NCBI GenBank assembly: GCA_029218445.1
Contig: JAQXRI010000033.1
Span: forward strand, 1 to 43,289
Source: Prevotellaceae bacterium
GTDB taxonomy: Bacteria; Bacteroidota; Bacteroidia; Bacteroidales; Bacteroidaceae
DNA: 43,289 nucleotides
Reading direction: 5' to 3'
Shown here: positions 1 through 6,870 of the stretch, one piece after another
Numbering within the stretch: the first letter of the stretch is position 1
How the letters are laid out: each line of letters opens with the position of its first letter
Position numbers and translations under genes: made by a program
The notes under the pieces: model-generated
Database searches by the model: none
What the model was told of the DNA's origin: nothing
Seen by the model: only the letters and a program-made list of their open reading frames with translations

Positions 1-2
1 AC

Positions 3-30
3 ATTTTAATGGACATTTTAATGGACATTT
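3..30. repeat. 12-bp tandem repeat ahead of the HU-like gene
   Basis: Two perfect copies of ATTTTAATGGAC occupy 3-14 and 15-26, followed by the first four bases of a third. The array is cut by the window edge, so it may be longer. The same 12-bp unit in a degenerate form closes the repeat region at 43047-43082. It lies within 40 bp of the HU-like start codon, in what is probably its 5' leader. Confidence 0.8.
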
Positions 31-63
31 CACATATTGTTTAACTAAAAATTTCTTTTCATT

Positions 64-759
64 ATGGCAATTAAAATTAAAGCACAGGAAAAAAAGCTTA
101 TGGTGGGACCCAAGATGGGAACCTACGTGTATCAAATGTCGGCTGAGACTTACTCGGCACTGACTGAGTCGAAAATGATTGATGAGGCTGCACTGCGCAG
201 CGGCATTCAGCGAGGAGCACTCTACGCATCATTCGACGCCATCGGGGCGGTTATCAAGGCGTGGGCTACGGAAGGACATTCGGTGCCGGTGCCGGGACTC
301 GGAACGATGCGATTCTCGGTGAACGCAAAGACCGTGGAGGACGTGAACATGGTGGCATCGACGCTCATCTCCACCCGAAAAATCATTTTCACTCCATCTA
401 CCGACGTGAAGAAGGCTCTGCAGGATGCCACCATAAGCATCACTTGCTACGACCGCAACGGCAACGTAGTGAAGCGTGTGAACTCGCAGGACCCAGGCGA
501 GATTGACAATGCAGCCAAGTTCTTGCTCTCCGTTGTTTCCGGCAACGAGGCCTACGGCACTGTAAGCGGCGGCGGCACTTACGCAGCTGGCACTGAGGTT
601 GAGCTTGTGGCAACGGCCAAGAGCGGCTACAAGTTTACTAAGTGGAGCGACGGCGACACCAACGCCACCCGCACCTACACCACCATTGGCGAGGCTGTGA
701 CCCTGACGGCAGAGTTCATCTCGAACGATGAAGAGGAGGGAGGAGCAGTAGGCGAGTAG
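64..759 (+). CDS. HU-like DNA-binding protein with C-terminal InlB-type repeat
   Basis: This 231-residue protein looks like a Bacteroidetes HU-family (HU/IHF-like) DNA-binding protein. Residues about 1-125 begin MAIKIKAQEKK, followed by a helical stretch (SALTESKMIDEAALRSGIQRG) and a G-R-containing beta-arm region (VPVPGLGTMRFSVNAKT), the usual arrangement of this family. Residues about 155-222 differ in kind: GTVSGGGTYAAGTEVELVA, then GYKFTKWSDGD and TLTAEF. That pattern matches the divergent InlB B-repeat, a beta-grasp module normally found on extracellular proteins. The tail is acidic (NDEEEGG). There is no signal peptide, so a cytoplasmic location is expected despite the B-repeat. A small membrane peptide gene follows 134 bp downstream, as is common for this family in Bacteroidales. 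The family assignment is good; its cellular role is not established. Confidence 0.85.
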   Translation: MAIKIKAQEKKLMVGPKMGTYVYQMSAETYSALTESKMIDEAALRSGIQRGALYASFDAIGAVIKAWATEGHSVPVPGLGTMRFSVNAKTVEDVNMVASTLISTRKIIFTPSTDVKKALQDATISITCYDRNGNVVKRVNSQDPGEIDNAAKFLLSVVSGNEAYGTVSGGGTYAAGTEVELVATAKSGYKFTKWSDGDTNATRTYTTIGEAVTLTAEFISNDEEEGGAVGE

Positions 760-760
760 G

Positions 761-784
761 TCAAGCGCGCTTCGGCGCGCTTGA
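761..784 (+). other. 10-bp hairpin with TTCG tetraloop
   Basis: TCAAGCGCGC (761-770) pairs perfectly with GCGCGCTTGA (775-784) around a TTCG loop. It begins one base after the stop codon of the HU-like gene. No T-tract follows, so it is not a classical intrinsic terminator. An mRNA 3'-end stabiliser or processing element is more likely for the HU / small-peptide transcript. Confidence 0.7.
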
Positions 785-893
785 GATTAAAGAAACGAAG
801 TTCGACGAAGTCAATTAAAAAATTAAAAAATTAAAGTTCAGTTGCGGTTGATGGTAGAAGTTGACCCCTCACCACTAAAAAAAACAAAACATT

Positions 894-1001
894 ATGAGTA
901 CACCAATTAAAAAGGAAACTTGGAAGCTGATAGTTCAGCTCATCGTTTCGATAGCTACGGCTATAGCAACTACGCTCGGAGTAACGAGCTGCATTATGTA
1001 G
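894..1001 (+). CDS. smalltalk-family small peptide (35 aa)
   Basis: A 35-codon ORF starts with ATG at 894 and stops with TAG at 999-1001. The peptide begins MSTPIKKETWKLIVQ, has a hydrophobic centre (LIVSIATAIATTLGV) and ends TSCIM. The core motif KKETWK..VQ...S...A..TTLGVTSC matches, from memory, the NCBI 'smalltalk protein' family of Bacteroidales, whose function is unknown and which commonly sits beside HU-family genes. The TSC near the end resembles a lipobox, but no mature domain would follow. One membrane-spanning helix is likely. In other genomes an N-acetylmuramoyl-L-alanine amidase often follows; here only repeats and a terminator do. Confidence rests on the motif and the HU neighbour. 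Confidence 0.8.
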   Translation: MSTPIKKETWKLIVQLIVSIATAIATTLGVTSCIM

Positions 1002-1050
1002 GTTGAAGGTTGAACGTTGAAGGTTGAAGATTGAACGTTGAAGATTGAAT
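1001..1050. repeat. GTTGAA-type short tandem repeat
   Basis: About five degenerate copies of a roughly 10-bp unit, GGTTGAAGGT / TGAACGTTGA, run directly from the stop codon of the small peptide. Low-complexity tracts of this kind occur between genes in Prevotella-like genomes. Short reverse ORFs across it are artefacts of the repeat. Confidence 0.6.
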
Positions 1051-1100
1051 TGCTGCGCCAGCATTTCTTCTAACTTACGTTTATTACGTCTTGTTTTCAA

Positions 1101-1138
1101 AAAAAATCCCGAATTGTTTGGCAGTTCGGGATTTTTTT
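1101..1138 (+). terminator. rho-independent terminator, probably bidirectional
   Basis: ATCCCGAA (1106-1113) pairs with TTCGGGAT (1125-1132). An A-run precedes the left arm and TTTTTTT follows the right arm. The symmetry would let it end both the HU / small-peptide transcript and, from the other strand, the penicillin-binding protein transcript that stops at 1244. Confidence 0.85.
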
Positions 1139-1243
1139 ATTTGTAAAAATAACCGGATTTTCCAACCTTCATATAAGGTTGATTATTCAGTGATAAGGCG
1201 GCTGGGGGTGTGGGCGTCCTGCCCGCACCATGCCTAAAGTCAA

Positions 1244-3562
1244 CTATTCAAACACCTCCTCGATGTCGTTGTCGCCGTCCATGACGTCGATGTCGCTTGT
1301 CTCGCAGGGGTTGTAGCCTTCGGGCAGGTCGAACAGGTCGGTTTCCGAATAGCCGAGGCTGCGGTTGCTGAACACCTTTCGCATATAGTGGGCCCAAATG
1401 GGCAGTGCCATGGTGGCGCCCTGTCCCATCTGCATTGAGTCGAAGTGGATGTCGCGGTCGTCGCCGCCCACCCACACTCCGCTGACGAGCGTCGGGGCGA
1501 AGCCCATAAACCATGCGTCGCTGTTGTTGTTGGTGGTGCCTGTCTTGGCGGCTATCTCGCCCTTGAAGTTATAGCGGTAGCGCAGTCGTCCGGCAGTGCC
1601 GCCATCGACCACGCCCTTGAGCATGTAGAGCATCTTGTGGGCGCTCTCTTCGCTTATCACCTCGTTCATGCGTGGCTGGAACTGGGCTATCACGTTGCCC
1701 TCGTTGTCTTCTATCTTTGTGACGAACAGCGGGGCCGTGCGTATGCCATGGTTGGCGAAGGTGGTGTAGGCGCTCACCATTTCGGCCACGGTGAGGTCGC
1801 AGGGTCCGAGGCACAACGACATGGAGGGGTGGATGTCGGGGCTGTGGAAGCCGTACTCCCTGAGCAGCGTGACGAAGGCCTGCGGGTTGAGCTTGCTCAT
1901 GAGGTAGGCCGTTATCCAGTTGTTCGACTGTGCCAGTCCCCACTTCAGCGTCACCATCTCGCCATAGCGTCGGCGGCTGGAGTTGCGTGGTGTCCATGGC
2001 TGTCCTGCCACCATGTAGGTCTGCTGCACGTTGGGTGCGAGGTCGCATGGCGAGAATCCGTTTTCCATGGCAAGCGAGTAGAGGAAGGGCTTGATGGTCG
2101 AGCCTACCTGTCGGCGGCCGTCGATGCACATGTCGTAGTTGAAGTGTATGAAGTTCATGCCTCCGACGTAGGCCTTCACGGCACCCGTCTGCGGCGACAT
2201 GCTCATGAATCCGCATCTGAGGAACGACTTGTAGTATTTTATCGAGTCGAGCGGGGTCATGGTGGTGTCAATCTCGCCGTGATAGGTGAAGATGCTCATT
2301 TTCACGGGTTTGTGGAAGGCCTTGTGTATGTCGTCGTATGTGGCTTCGTTTTCGGTCATCACCCTGTAGCGTTCGCTCTGCTTCACGGCCCTTCCCAGTA
2401 TGTCGTTGAACTGCTTGGCCGAGAGCTTGCCCGAGTAGGGTGCGTTGGCCTTGCCGCGGTTTTCCTTGTTGAAGGCGGGCTGGAGGTATTTCGTCACGTG
2501 CTCGTCGATGGCCTCTTCGGCGTATTGCTGCATGCGCGAGTCGATGGTGGTATATACCTTCAGGCCGTCGGTATAAACGTTGTAGGGTTGTCCGTTTTTC
2601 TTGGTGTTTTTGTTGCACCATCCGTAGAGTGGGTCGTTTTCCCAGTTCAATGAGTCGATGTGGTATTTGTTTTTGTTCCACGAGGCGTATTTGCTCCTGT
2701 CGGGCTTCTTGGCCATCATGTAGCGGCGCAGGAAGTCGCGGAAGTAGGTGGCCACGCCGTCTTTGTGGTCGGCCACGTGGAAGTTGAGTCCGAGGGGCTT
2801 GGCCGAGTAGGTGGCATACTCCGACTCGCTGAGGTAGCCCGCCTTGGCCATCTGCTGCAGCACCACATTGCGTCGCTCGCGGCAGCGTTCGGGGTTTCTC
2901 ACGGGGTTGAAGTAGGAGGGGTTTTTGCACAGTCCGATGAGCGTGGCGGCCTCGGTGACGCTGAGGTCTTTTGGCTCTTTGCCGAAATAGGTATTGGAGG
3001 CCGTCTTGATGCCCACGGCGTTGTGGAGGAAGTCGAAGTAGTTGAGATACATGGCGATGATCTCGTCTTTGGTGTAGTTGCGCTCAAGCTGCACGGCAAT
3101 GACCCATTCGATGGGTTTTTGCAGGGCGCGCTCGGTAATGTTTTCGGCCTTTCCCGAATAGAGCTGCTTGGCCAGCTGCTGCGTGATGGTCGAGCCTCCG
3201 CCGGCGTTCTTCTGTCCCAGCAGTCCGCGCTTCACCACGGCTCTTGCCAGTGCCTTGAAGTCGATGCCCGAATGCTGGTAGAACCTCACGTCCTCGGTGG
3301 CCACGAGGGCCTCGACGAGAGCCGGCGCGAGCTGGTCGTAGTCAACGCAGATGCGGTTTTCCTTGTTGTAGTTCCATGTGCCCATGAGTTTGCCGTCGGA
3401 TGAATACACCTGTGTGGCAAACCTGTTGATGGGGTTTTGCATGTCCTCCACGGGGGGCATATATCCAATCCAGCCTTCGGCAATGGCATAGAAGGCGGCT
3501 GCTGCGCCCACTATCGAAATGAAAAGCATGCCCCAAAGGAAGTGGGCTATTTTCTTGTCCAT
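1244..3562 (-). CDS. Class A penicillin-binding protein (PBP1A)
   Basis: This 772-residue bifunctional peptidoglycan synthase polymerises glycan strands and cross-links stem peptides. It has a short cytoplasmic tail, then a membrane anchor (about residues 8-28). The GT51 glycosyltransferase domain follows (about 50-240): the catalytic Glu is E90 in ATEDVRFYQHSG, with the GGSTITQQLAKQ motif near 122-133. The transpeptidase domain (about 420-720) carries the nucleophile S488 in GSTIK, SNN at 546-548 and KTGT at 673-676. All motifs are intact and the length is normal for the family. The C-terminal tail is acidic. The gene is divergent from pyrB, with a TAATTTTG promoter element at 3601-3608. It looks like the housekeeping PBP1A (mrcA/ponA-type) rather than a specialised enzyme. 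Confidence 0.95.
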   Translation of the reverse strand: MDKKIAHFLWGMLFISIVGAAAAFYAIAEGWIGYMPPVEDMQNPINRFATQVYSSDGKLMGTWNYNKENRICVDYDQLAPALVEALVATEDVRFYQHSGIDFKALARAVVKRGLLGQKNAGGGSTITQQLAKQLYSGKAENITERALQKPIEWVIAVQLERNYTKDEIIAMYLNYFDFLHNAVGIKTASNTYFGKEPKDLSVTEAATLIGLCKNPSYFNPVRNPERCRERRNVVLQQMAKAGYLSESEYATYSAKPLGLNFHVADHKDGVATYFRDFLRRYMMAKKPDRSKYASWNKNKYHIDSLNWENDPLYGWCNKNTKKNGQPYNVYTDGLKVYTTIDSRMQQYAEEAIDEHVTKYLQPAFNKENRGKANAPYSGKLSAKQFNDILGRAVKQSERYRVMTENEATYDDIHKAFHKPVKMSIFTYHGEIDTTMTPLDSIKYYKSFLRCGFMSMSPQTGAVKAYVGGMNFIHFNYDMCIDGRRQVGSTIKPFLYSLAMENGFSPCDLAPNVQQTYMVAGQPWTPRNSSRRRYGEMVTLKWGLAQSNNWITAYLMSKLNPQAFVTLLREYGFHSPDIHPSMSLCLGPCDLTVAEMVSAYTTFANHGIRTAPLFVTKIEDNEGNVIAQFQPRMNEVISEESAHKMLYMLKGVVDGGTAGRLRYRYNFKGEIAAKTGTTNNNSDAWFMGFAPTLVSGVWVGGDDRDIHFDSMQMGQGATMALPIWAHYMRKVFSNRSLGYSETDLFDLPEGYNPCETSDIDVMDGDNDIEEVFE

Positions 3563-3600
3563 AAATGTCTATTTTTTGTGAAATGTACTCAATTTTTTGG

Positions 3601-3608
3601 CAAAATTA
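3601..3608 (-). promoter_or_regulatory. -7 promoter element for the PBP1A gene
   Basis: Read on the minus strand this is TAATTTTG, a match to the Bacteroidetes -7 consensus TAnnTTTG. It sits about 39 bp ahead of the PBP start codon. I see no clear TTTG at -33. Confidence 0.55.
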
Positions 3609-3657
3609 GTCGTTTTTGTTCAGATAAGGAAGAAATATTGCGAATTTCTGAGATTTT

Positions 3658-3690
3658 TTTGCGATAAATCCAAAATTATATGTACCTTAG
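3658..3690 (+). promoter_or_regulatory. Promoter of the pyrB-pyrI-glyA operon
   Basis: TTTG (3658-3661) and TACCTTAG (3683-3690, one mismatch to TAnnTTTG) are separated by 21 bp, as expected for the Bacteroidetes primary sigma factor. Transcription would begin near 3697, about 27 bases ahead of pyrB. Confidence 0.6.
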
Positions 3691-3723
3691 CGGTCGAAAA
3701 TAATATTTAACCGCAATTTTGTG

Positions 3724-4671
3724 ATGGAAAAGCATAATTTTGTAACCATAGCCGACCTCACTCGCGAGAAGATTCTCTACATGATTGAGATGGCACAGGA
3801 ATTTGAGCGGCATCCCAACAGGGATCTGCTGAAGGGCAAGGTGGTGGCGACGCTGTTCTTCGAGCCGTCAACACGCACACGACTGAGTTTCGAAACCGCC
3901 GCCAACCGCCTTGGCGCACGCGTCATCGGCTTTGCCGACCCGAAGATAACCAGCGGCACAAAAGGCGAGACACTGAAGGACACCATACTCATGGTGTCGA
4001 ACTACGCCGACGTAATCGTCATGCGCCACCATATAGAGGGCGCGGCGCAGTATGCCAGCGAGGTGGCTCCGGTGCCCATCGTCAACGCGGGCGACGGCGC
4101 GCATCAGCATCCTTCGCAGTGCATGCTCGACCTCTATTCAATCTACAAGACGCAGGGCACTCTTGAGAACCTCAACATCTATCTCGTGGGCGACCTGAAA
4201 TATGGCCGTACGGTGCATTCGCTCATCATGGCCATGCGCCACTTCAACCCCACGTTCCATTTTGTGGCCCCCAAGGAGCTGGCCATGCCCAACGAATACA
4301 AGCTCTACTGCAAGGAGCACGGCATAAAGTACCAGGAGCACACGGCATTCAACGAAAAGGTGATAGCCGACGCCGACATATTATATATGACGCGCGTGCA
4401 GAAGGAACGCTTCAGCGACCTCATGGAATACGAGCGTGTGAAGAACATCTACATACTGCGTGCCGACATGCTGGCCAACGCCAAGCCCAACATGAAGATA
4501 CTGCATCCGCTGCCCCGTGTGAACGAGATTGCCTACGACGTTGACAACGACCCCCATGCTTACTACATACAGCAGGCCGGCAACGGACTGTTTGCCCGCG
4601 AAGCCATCTTCTGCGACGTATTAGGCATAACGCTTGACGACGTGAGAAACGACAAGACGATTATTTTTTAA
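3724..4671 (+). CDS. pyrB: Aspartate carbamoyltransferase catalytic subunit
   Basis: Catalyses carbamoyl phosphate plus L-aspartate to N-carbamoyl-aspartate, the committed step of pyrimidine synthesis, in the cytoplasm. The 315-residue protein has the phosphate-binding STRTR loop at residues 49-53, the mobile 80s-loop lysine K80 ([11 protein letters not shown]) and the HPLPRVNEI motif near the C-terminus. All are typical of class B trimers that associate with PyrI. I chose ATG 3724; a GTG directly before it (3721) could also start. The pyrI gene follows 37 bp downstream, consistent with a PyrB6-PyrI6 holoenzyme. The stop codon falls inside the first copy of an 8-bp tandem repeat that runs up to pyrI. 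Confidence 0.97.
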   Translation: MEKHNFVTIADLTREKILYMIEMAQEFERHPNRDLLKGKVVATLFFEPSTRTRLSFETAANRLGARVIGFADPKITSGTKGETLKDTILMVSNYADVIVMRHHIEGAAQYASEVAPVPIVNAGDGAHQHPSQCMLDLYSIYKTQGTLENLNIYLVGDLKYGRTVHSLIMAMRHFNPTFHFVAPKELAMPNEYKLYCKEHGIKYQEHTAFNEKVIADADILYMTRVQKERFSDLMEYERVKNIYILRADMLANAKPNMKILHPLPRVNEIAYDVDNDPHAYYIQQAGNGLFAREAIFCDVLGITLDDVRNDKTIIF

Positions 4672-4696
4672 GGAGTTAAGGAGTTAAGGAGTTAAG
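4669..4696 (+). repeat. TAAGGAGT tandem repeat between pyrB and pyrI
   Basis: Three perfect copies of TAAGGAGT (4669-4676, 4677-4684, 4685-4692) plus a partial fourth fill most of the pyrB-pyrI gap. The first copy supplies the TAA stop of pyrB. Each copy carries AAGGAG, a Shine-Dalgarno-like core, so copy number could affect translation of pyrI. Confidence 0.8.
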
Positions 4697-4708
4697 ACAA
4701 GAAAAGAT

Positions 4709-5164
4709 ATGGCCAAAAATGAAATTATGGTGACGGCCATTGAGAATGGAACCGTCATCGACCACATACCGGCAGAGAAGACCTATGAGGTGGCCAACCT
4801 GTTGCACCTTGAGGCACTGACCACACCAGTCACCATAGGCTGCAACTACCGCTCGAAGAAACTGGGCAGGAAAGGCATCATCAAGGTGGCCGACAAATTC
4901 TTTACCGACGAGGAAATATCACGCCTCTCGGTGCTTACGCCCAACGTGGTGCTGAACATCATCAAAGGCTACGAGGTGGTGGAGAAGAAAACGGTGATAA
5001 CACCCGACGACCTGCGGGGCATAGTAAGATGCAACAACCCCAAGTGCATCACCAACAACGAGCCGATGCAGACACTCTTCCACGTCGTTGACAAGGAGCA
5101 CGGCACACTGAAGTGCCACTACTGCGAAAAAGAACAGGACATAACGAAAGTATCACTCATTTAA
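4709..5164 (+). CDS. pyrI: Aspartate carbamoyltransferase regulatory subunit
   Basis: This 151-residue protein binds nucleotide effectors and bridges PyrB trimers, giving feedback control of pyrimidine synthesis. The N-terminal allosteric domain covers about residues 1-100. The C-terminal zinc domain has all four cysteine ligands: C108 and C113 (RCNNPKC), C136 and C139 (KCHYC). Length and motifs match the enterobacterial protein. It lies between pyrB and glyA, 12 bp ahead of glyA, and is most likely co-transcribed with both. Confidence 0.96.
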   Translation: MAKNEIMVTAIENGTVIDHIPAEKTYEVANLLHLEALTTPVTIGCNYRSKKLGRKGIIKVADKFFTDEEISRLSVLTPNVVLNIIKGYEVVEKKTVITPDDLRGIVRCNNPKCITNNEPMQTLFHVVDKEHGTLKCHYCEKEQDITKVSLI

Positions 5165-5176
5165 ACCTTATAAGAA

Positions 5177-6457
5177 ATGAAAAGAGATCAAGAAATTTTT
5201 AACCTTATTGAGCGCGAACATCAGCGCCAGCTGAAAGGCATTGAGCTTATTGCGTCAGAAAACTTCGTCAGCGAACAGGTAATGGAGGCCATGGGCTCTT
5301 ACCTTACCAACAAGTATGCCGAGGGATATCCAGGCAAGCGCTACTACGGCGGATGCCAAGTGGTGGACGAAGTGGAGCAACTGGCAATAGAAAGAGTGAA
5401 GAAGCTGTTTGGTGCCGAGTATGCCAACGTACAGCCACACTCTGGCGCACAGGCCAACGCTGCCGTTCTGCTCGCCGTGCTTAAGCCTGGCGACACTTTC
5501 ATGGGACTTAACCTTGCCCATGGTGGCCACCTCTCGCATGGCTCTGCCGTGAACACATCAGGAATACTCTACAACCCCGTAGGCTACGACCTCGACAAGG
5601 AGACAGGACGCGTGGACTACGACGAGATGGAACGCCTGGCAGTAGAACACAAGCCAAAACTCATCATCGGAGGCGGCTCGGCCTACAGCCGCGAATGGGA
5701 CTACAAGCGCATGCGCGAGATTGCCGACAAGGTGGGCGCACTGCTCATGATTGACATGGCACACCCGGCAGGACTCATTGCGGCAGGACTGCTCGACAAC
5801 CCCGTCAAATATGCACACATCGTAACATCAACCACCCACAAGACACTGCGTGGACCACGCGGAGGCATCATTCTCATGGGCAAGGACTTCGAGAACCCAT
5901 GGGGACTGAAGACGCCAAAGGGCGTGGTGAAGATGATGAGCCAGCTGCTCAACTCGGCCGTATTCCCAGGACAGCAGGGAGGTCCGCTGGAGCACGTCAT
6001 AGCAGCCAAGGCCGTTGCCTTCGGCGAGGCTTTGCAGCCGGAGTTTAAGGAGTGGGCACTGCAGGTGAAGAAGAATGCTGCCGTACTGGCCGAAGAACTG
6101 GTGAAGCGTGGATTCACGATAGTCAGCGGCGGTACCGACAACCACTCAATGCTGGTTGACCTCCGCTCGAAATATCCTGACCTCACGGGCAAGGTGGCCG
6201 AGAACGCACTTGTGGCAGCCGACATCACCGTGAACAAGAACATGGTGCCATTCGACACCCGCAGCGCATTCCAAACCAGCGGCATCCGTCTTGGCACGCC
6301 TGCCATCACCACACGCGGAGCCAAGGAAGACCTTATGGTGCTCATTGCCGAGCTGATAGAAGAAGTGCTCAACGACCCTGAGAACGAAGAGGTTATAGCC
6401 AGCGTTCGAGCTCGTGTAAACGAGACGATGAAGAACTATCCGCTATTTGCTTATTAA
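5177..6457 (+). CDS. glyA: Serine hydroxymethyltransferase
   Basis: PLP enzyme that interconverts serine plus tetrahydrofolate with glycine plus 5,10-methylene-tetrahydrofolate, feeding one-carbon units to purine and thymidylate synthesis. The 426-residue protein has the N-terminal ELIASENF motif, the [13 protein letters not shown] substrate loop and the PLP Schiff-base lysine K222 in [12 protein letters not shown]. Length is standard. The start lies 12 bp after pyrI, which suggests an operon joining pyrimidine and one-carbon metabolism. The threonine genes follow under a separate promoter. Confidence 0.97.
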   Translation: MKRDQEIFNLIEREHQRQLKGIELIASENFVSEQVMEAMGSYLTNKYAEGYPGKRYYGGCQVVDEVEQLAIERVKKLFGAEYANVQPHSGAQANAAVLLAVLKPGDTFMGLNLAHGGHLSHGSAVNTSGILYNPVGYDLDKETGRVDYDEMERLAVEHKPKLIIGGGSAYSREWDYKRMREIADKVGALLMIDMAHPAGLIAAGLLDNPVKYAHIVTSTTHKTLRGPRGGIILMGKDFENPWGLKTPKGVVKMMSQLLNSAVFPGQQGGPLEHVIAAKAVAFGEALQPEFKEWALQVKKNAAVLAEELVKRGFTIVSGGTDNHSMLVDLRSKYPDLTGKVAENALVAADITVNKNMVPFDTRSAFQTSGIRLGTPAITTRGAKEDLMVLIAELIEEVLNDPENEEVIASVRARVNETMKNYPLFAY

Positions 6458-6476
6458 GCAAAATAAAAGATAATTA

Positions 6477-6551
6477 ATGTTTCCAACCTTTGTCTATGTA
6501 GTGGGTAACATGCTCCTCCTCATCCTGGGGGTAAGTTATTCCACTGCATAG
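6477..6551 (+). CDS. Possible 24-residue hydrophobic peptide
   Basis: An ATG 20 bp after glyA opens a 25-codon frame ending in TAG. The peptide starts MFPTFVYVVGN, continues MLLLILGVSYSTA and has no charged residue, so it would be a single membrane helix. A-rich sequence with AAAAGA precedes the start. I know no family match. Such a short frame can occur by chance; the uniformly hydrophobic composition and tight spacing are the only support. Confidence 0.25.
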   Translation: MFPTFVYVVGNMLLLILGVSYSTA

Positions 6552-6756
6552 ATTTTTTGCATTTATACAGGTCGAAAAAATTCAAACCGTACAACCGCCC
6601 CTACAGTTTAACAGTCGAGATATGTCAATGCGAGTTCGACGAATTGTATTAACCCGACGATTGTTCTCCTTAACTGCTTAACTACCAAAATCTCCTTATC
6701 TTTCCCGGCAAATGATAAAGAATTAATAGCAAATTACTTAAAAAAACAGCAATTTG
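6552..6756. other. Intergenic region with dispersed repeat modules
   Basis: I see no gene in this gap between glyA and the thrA promoter. It holds CCGCCCCTAC (6595-6604, the complement of GTAGGGGCGG) and, 27 bp further on, the GAGTTCGACGAATT module (from 6632). Both modules recur elsewhere in the window, at 41308 and 41327 and at 34878. Confidence 0.6.
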
Positions 6757-6788
6757 TTTTGTAGAAACAAGAAATGTTGCTACCTTTG
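6757..6788 (+). promoter_or_regulatory. Promoter of the threonine operon
   Basis: TTTTG (6757-6761) and TACCTTTG (6781-6788) are 19 bp apart, an excellent match to the Bacteroidetes -33/-7 consensus. Predicted transcription start is near 6795, giving a leader of about 76 bases before the chosen thrA start. A weak CCCC/GGGG hairpin (around 6821-6836) lies in the leader. Confidence 0.8.
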
Positions 6789-6870
6789 CACCTAATTTAT
6801 AATGAGAAGAAACTTCACCCCCGTTTGTGTAGGGGACAGCAACAATAAAAAACAAAGTATTCTAAAACGT

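Noticed and set aside
831..1100. 89-codon minus-strand frame over the small peptide
   Set aside because: Its repeated FNLQRS residues come from the GTTGAA tandem repeat, and it opposes the better supported smalltalk ORF.
1445..2653. 402-codon plus-strand frame inside the PBP gene
   Set aside because: Antisense to the transpeptidase domain with His/Val/Gly-rich low-complexity translation and no start context.
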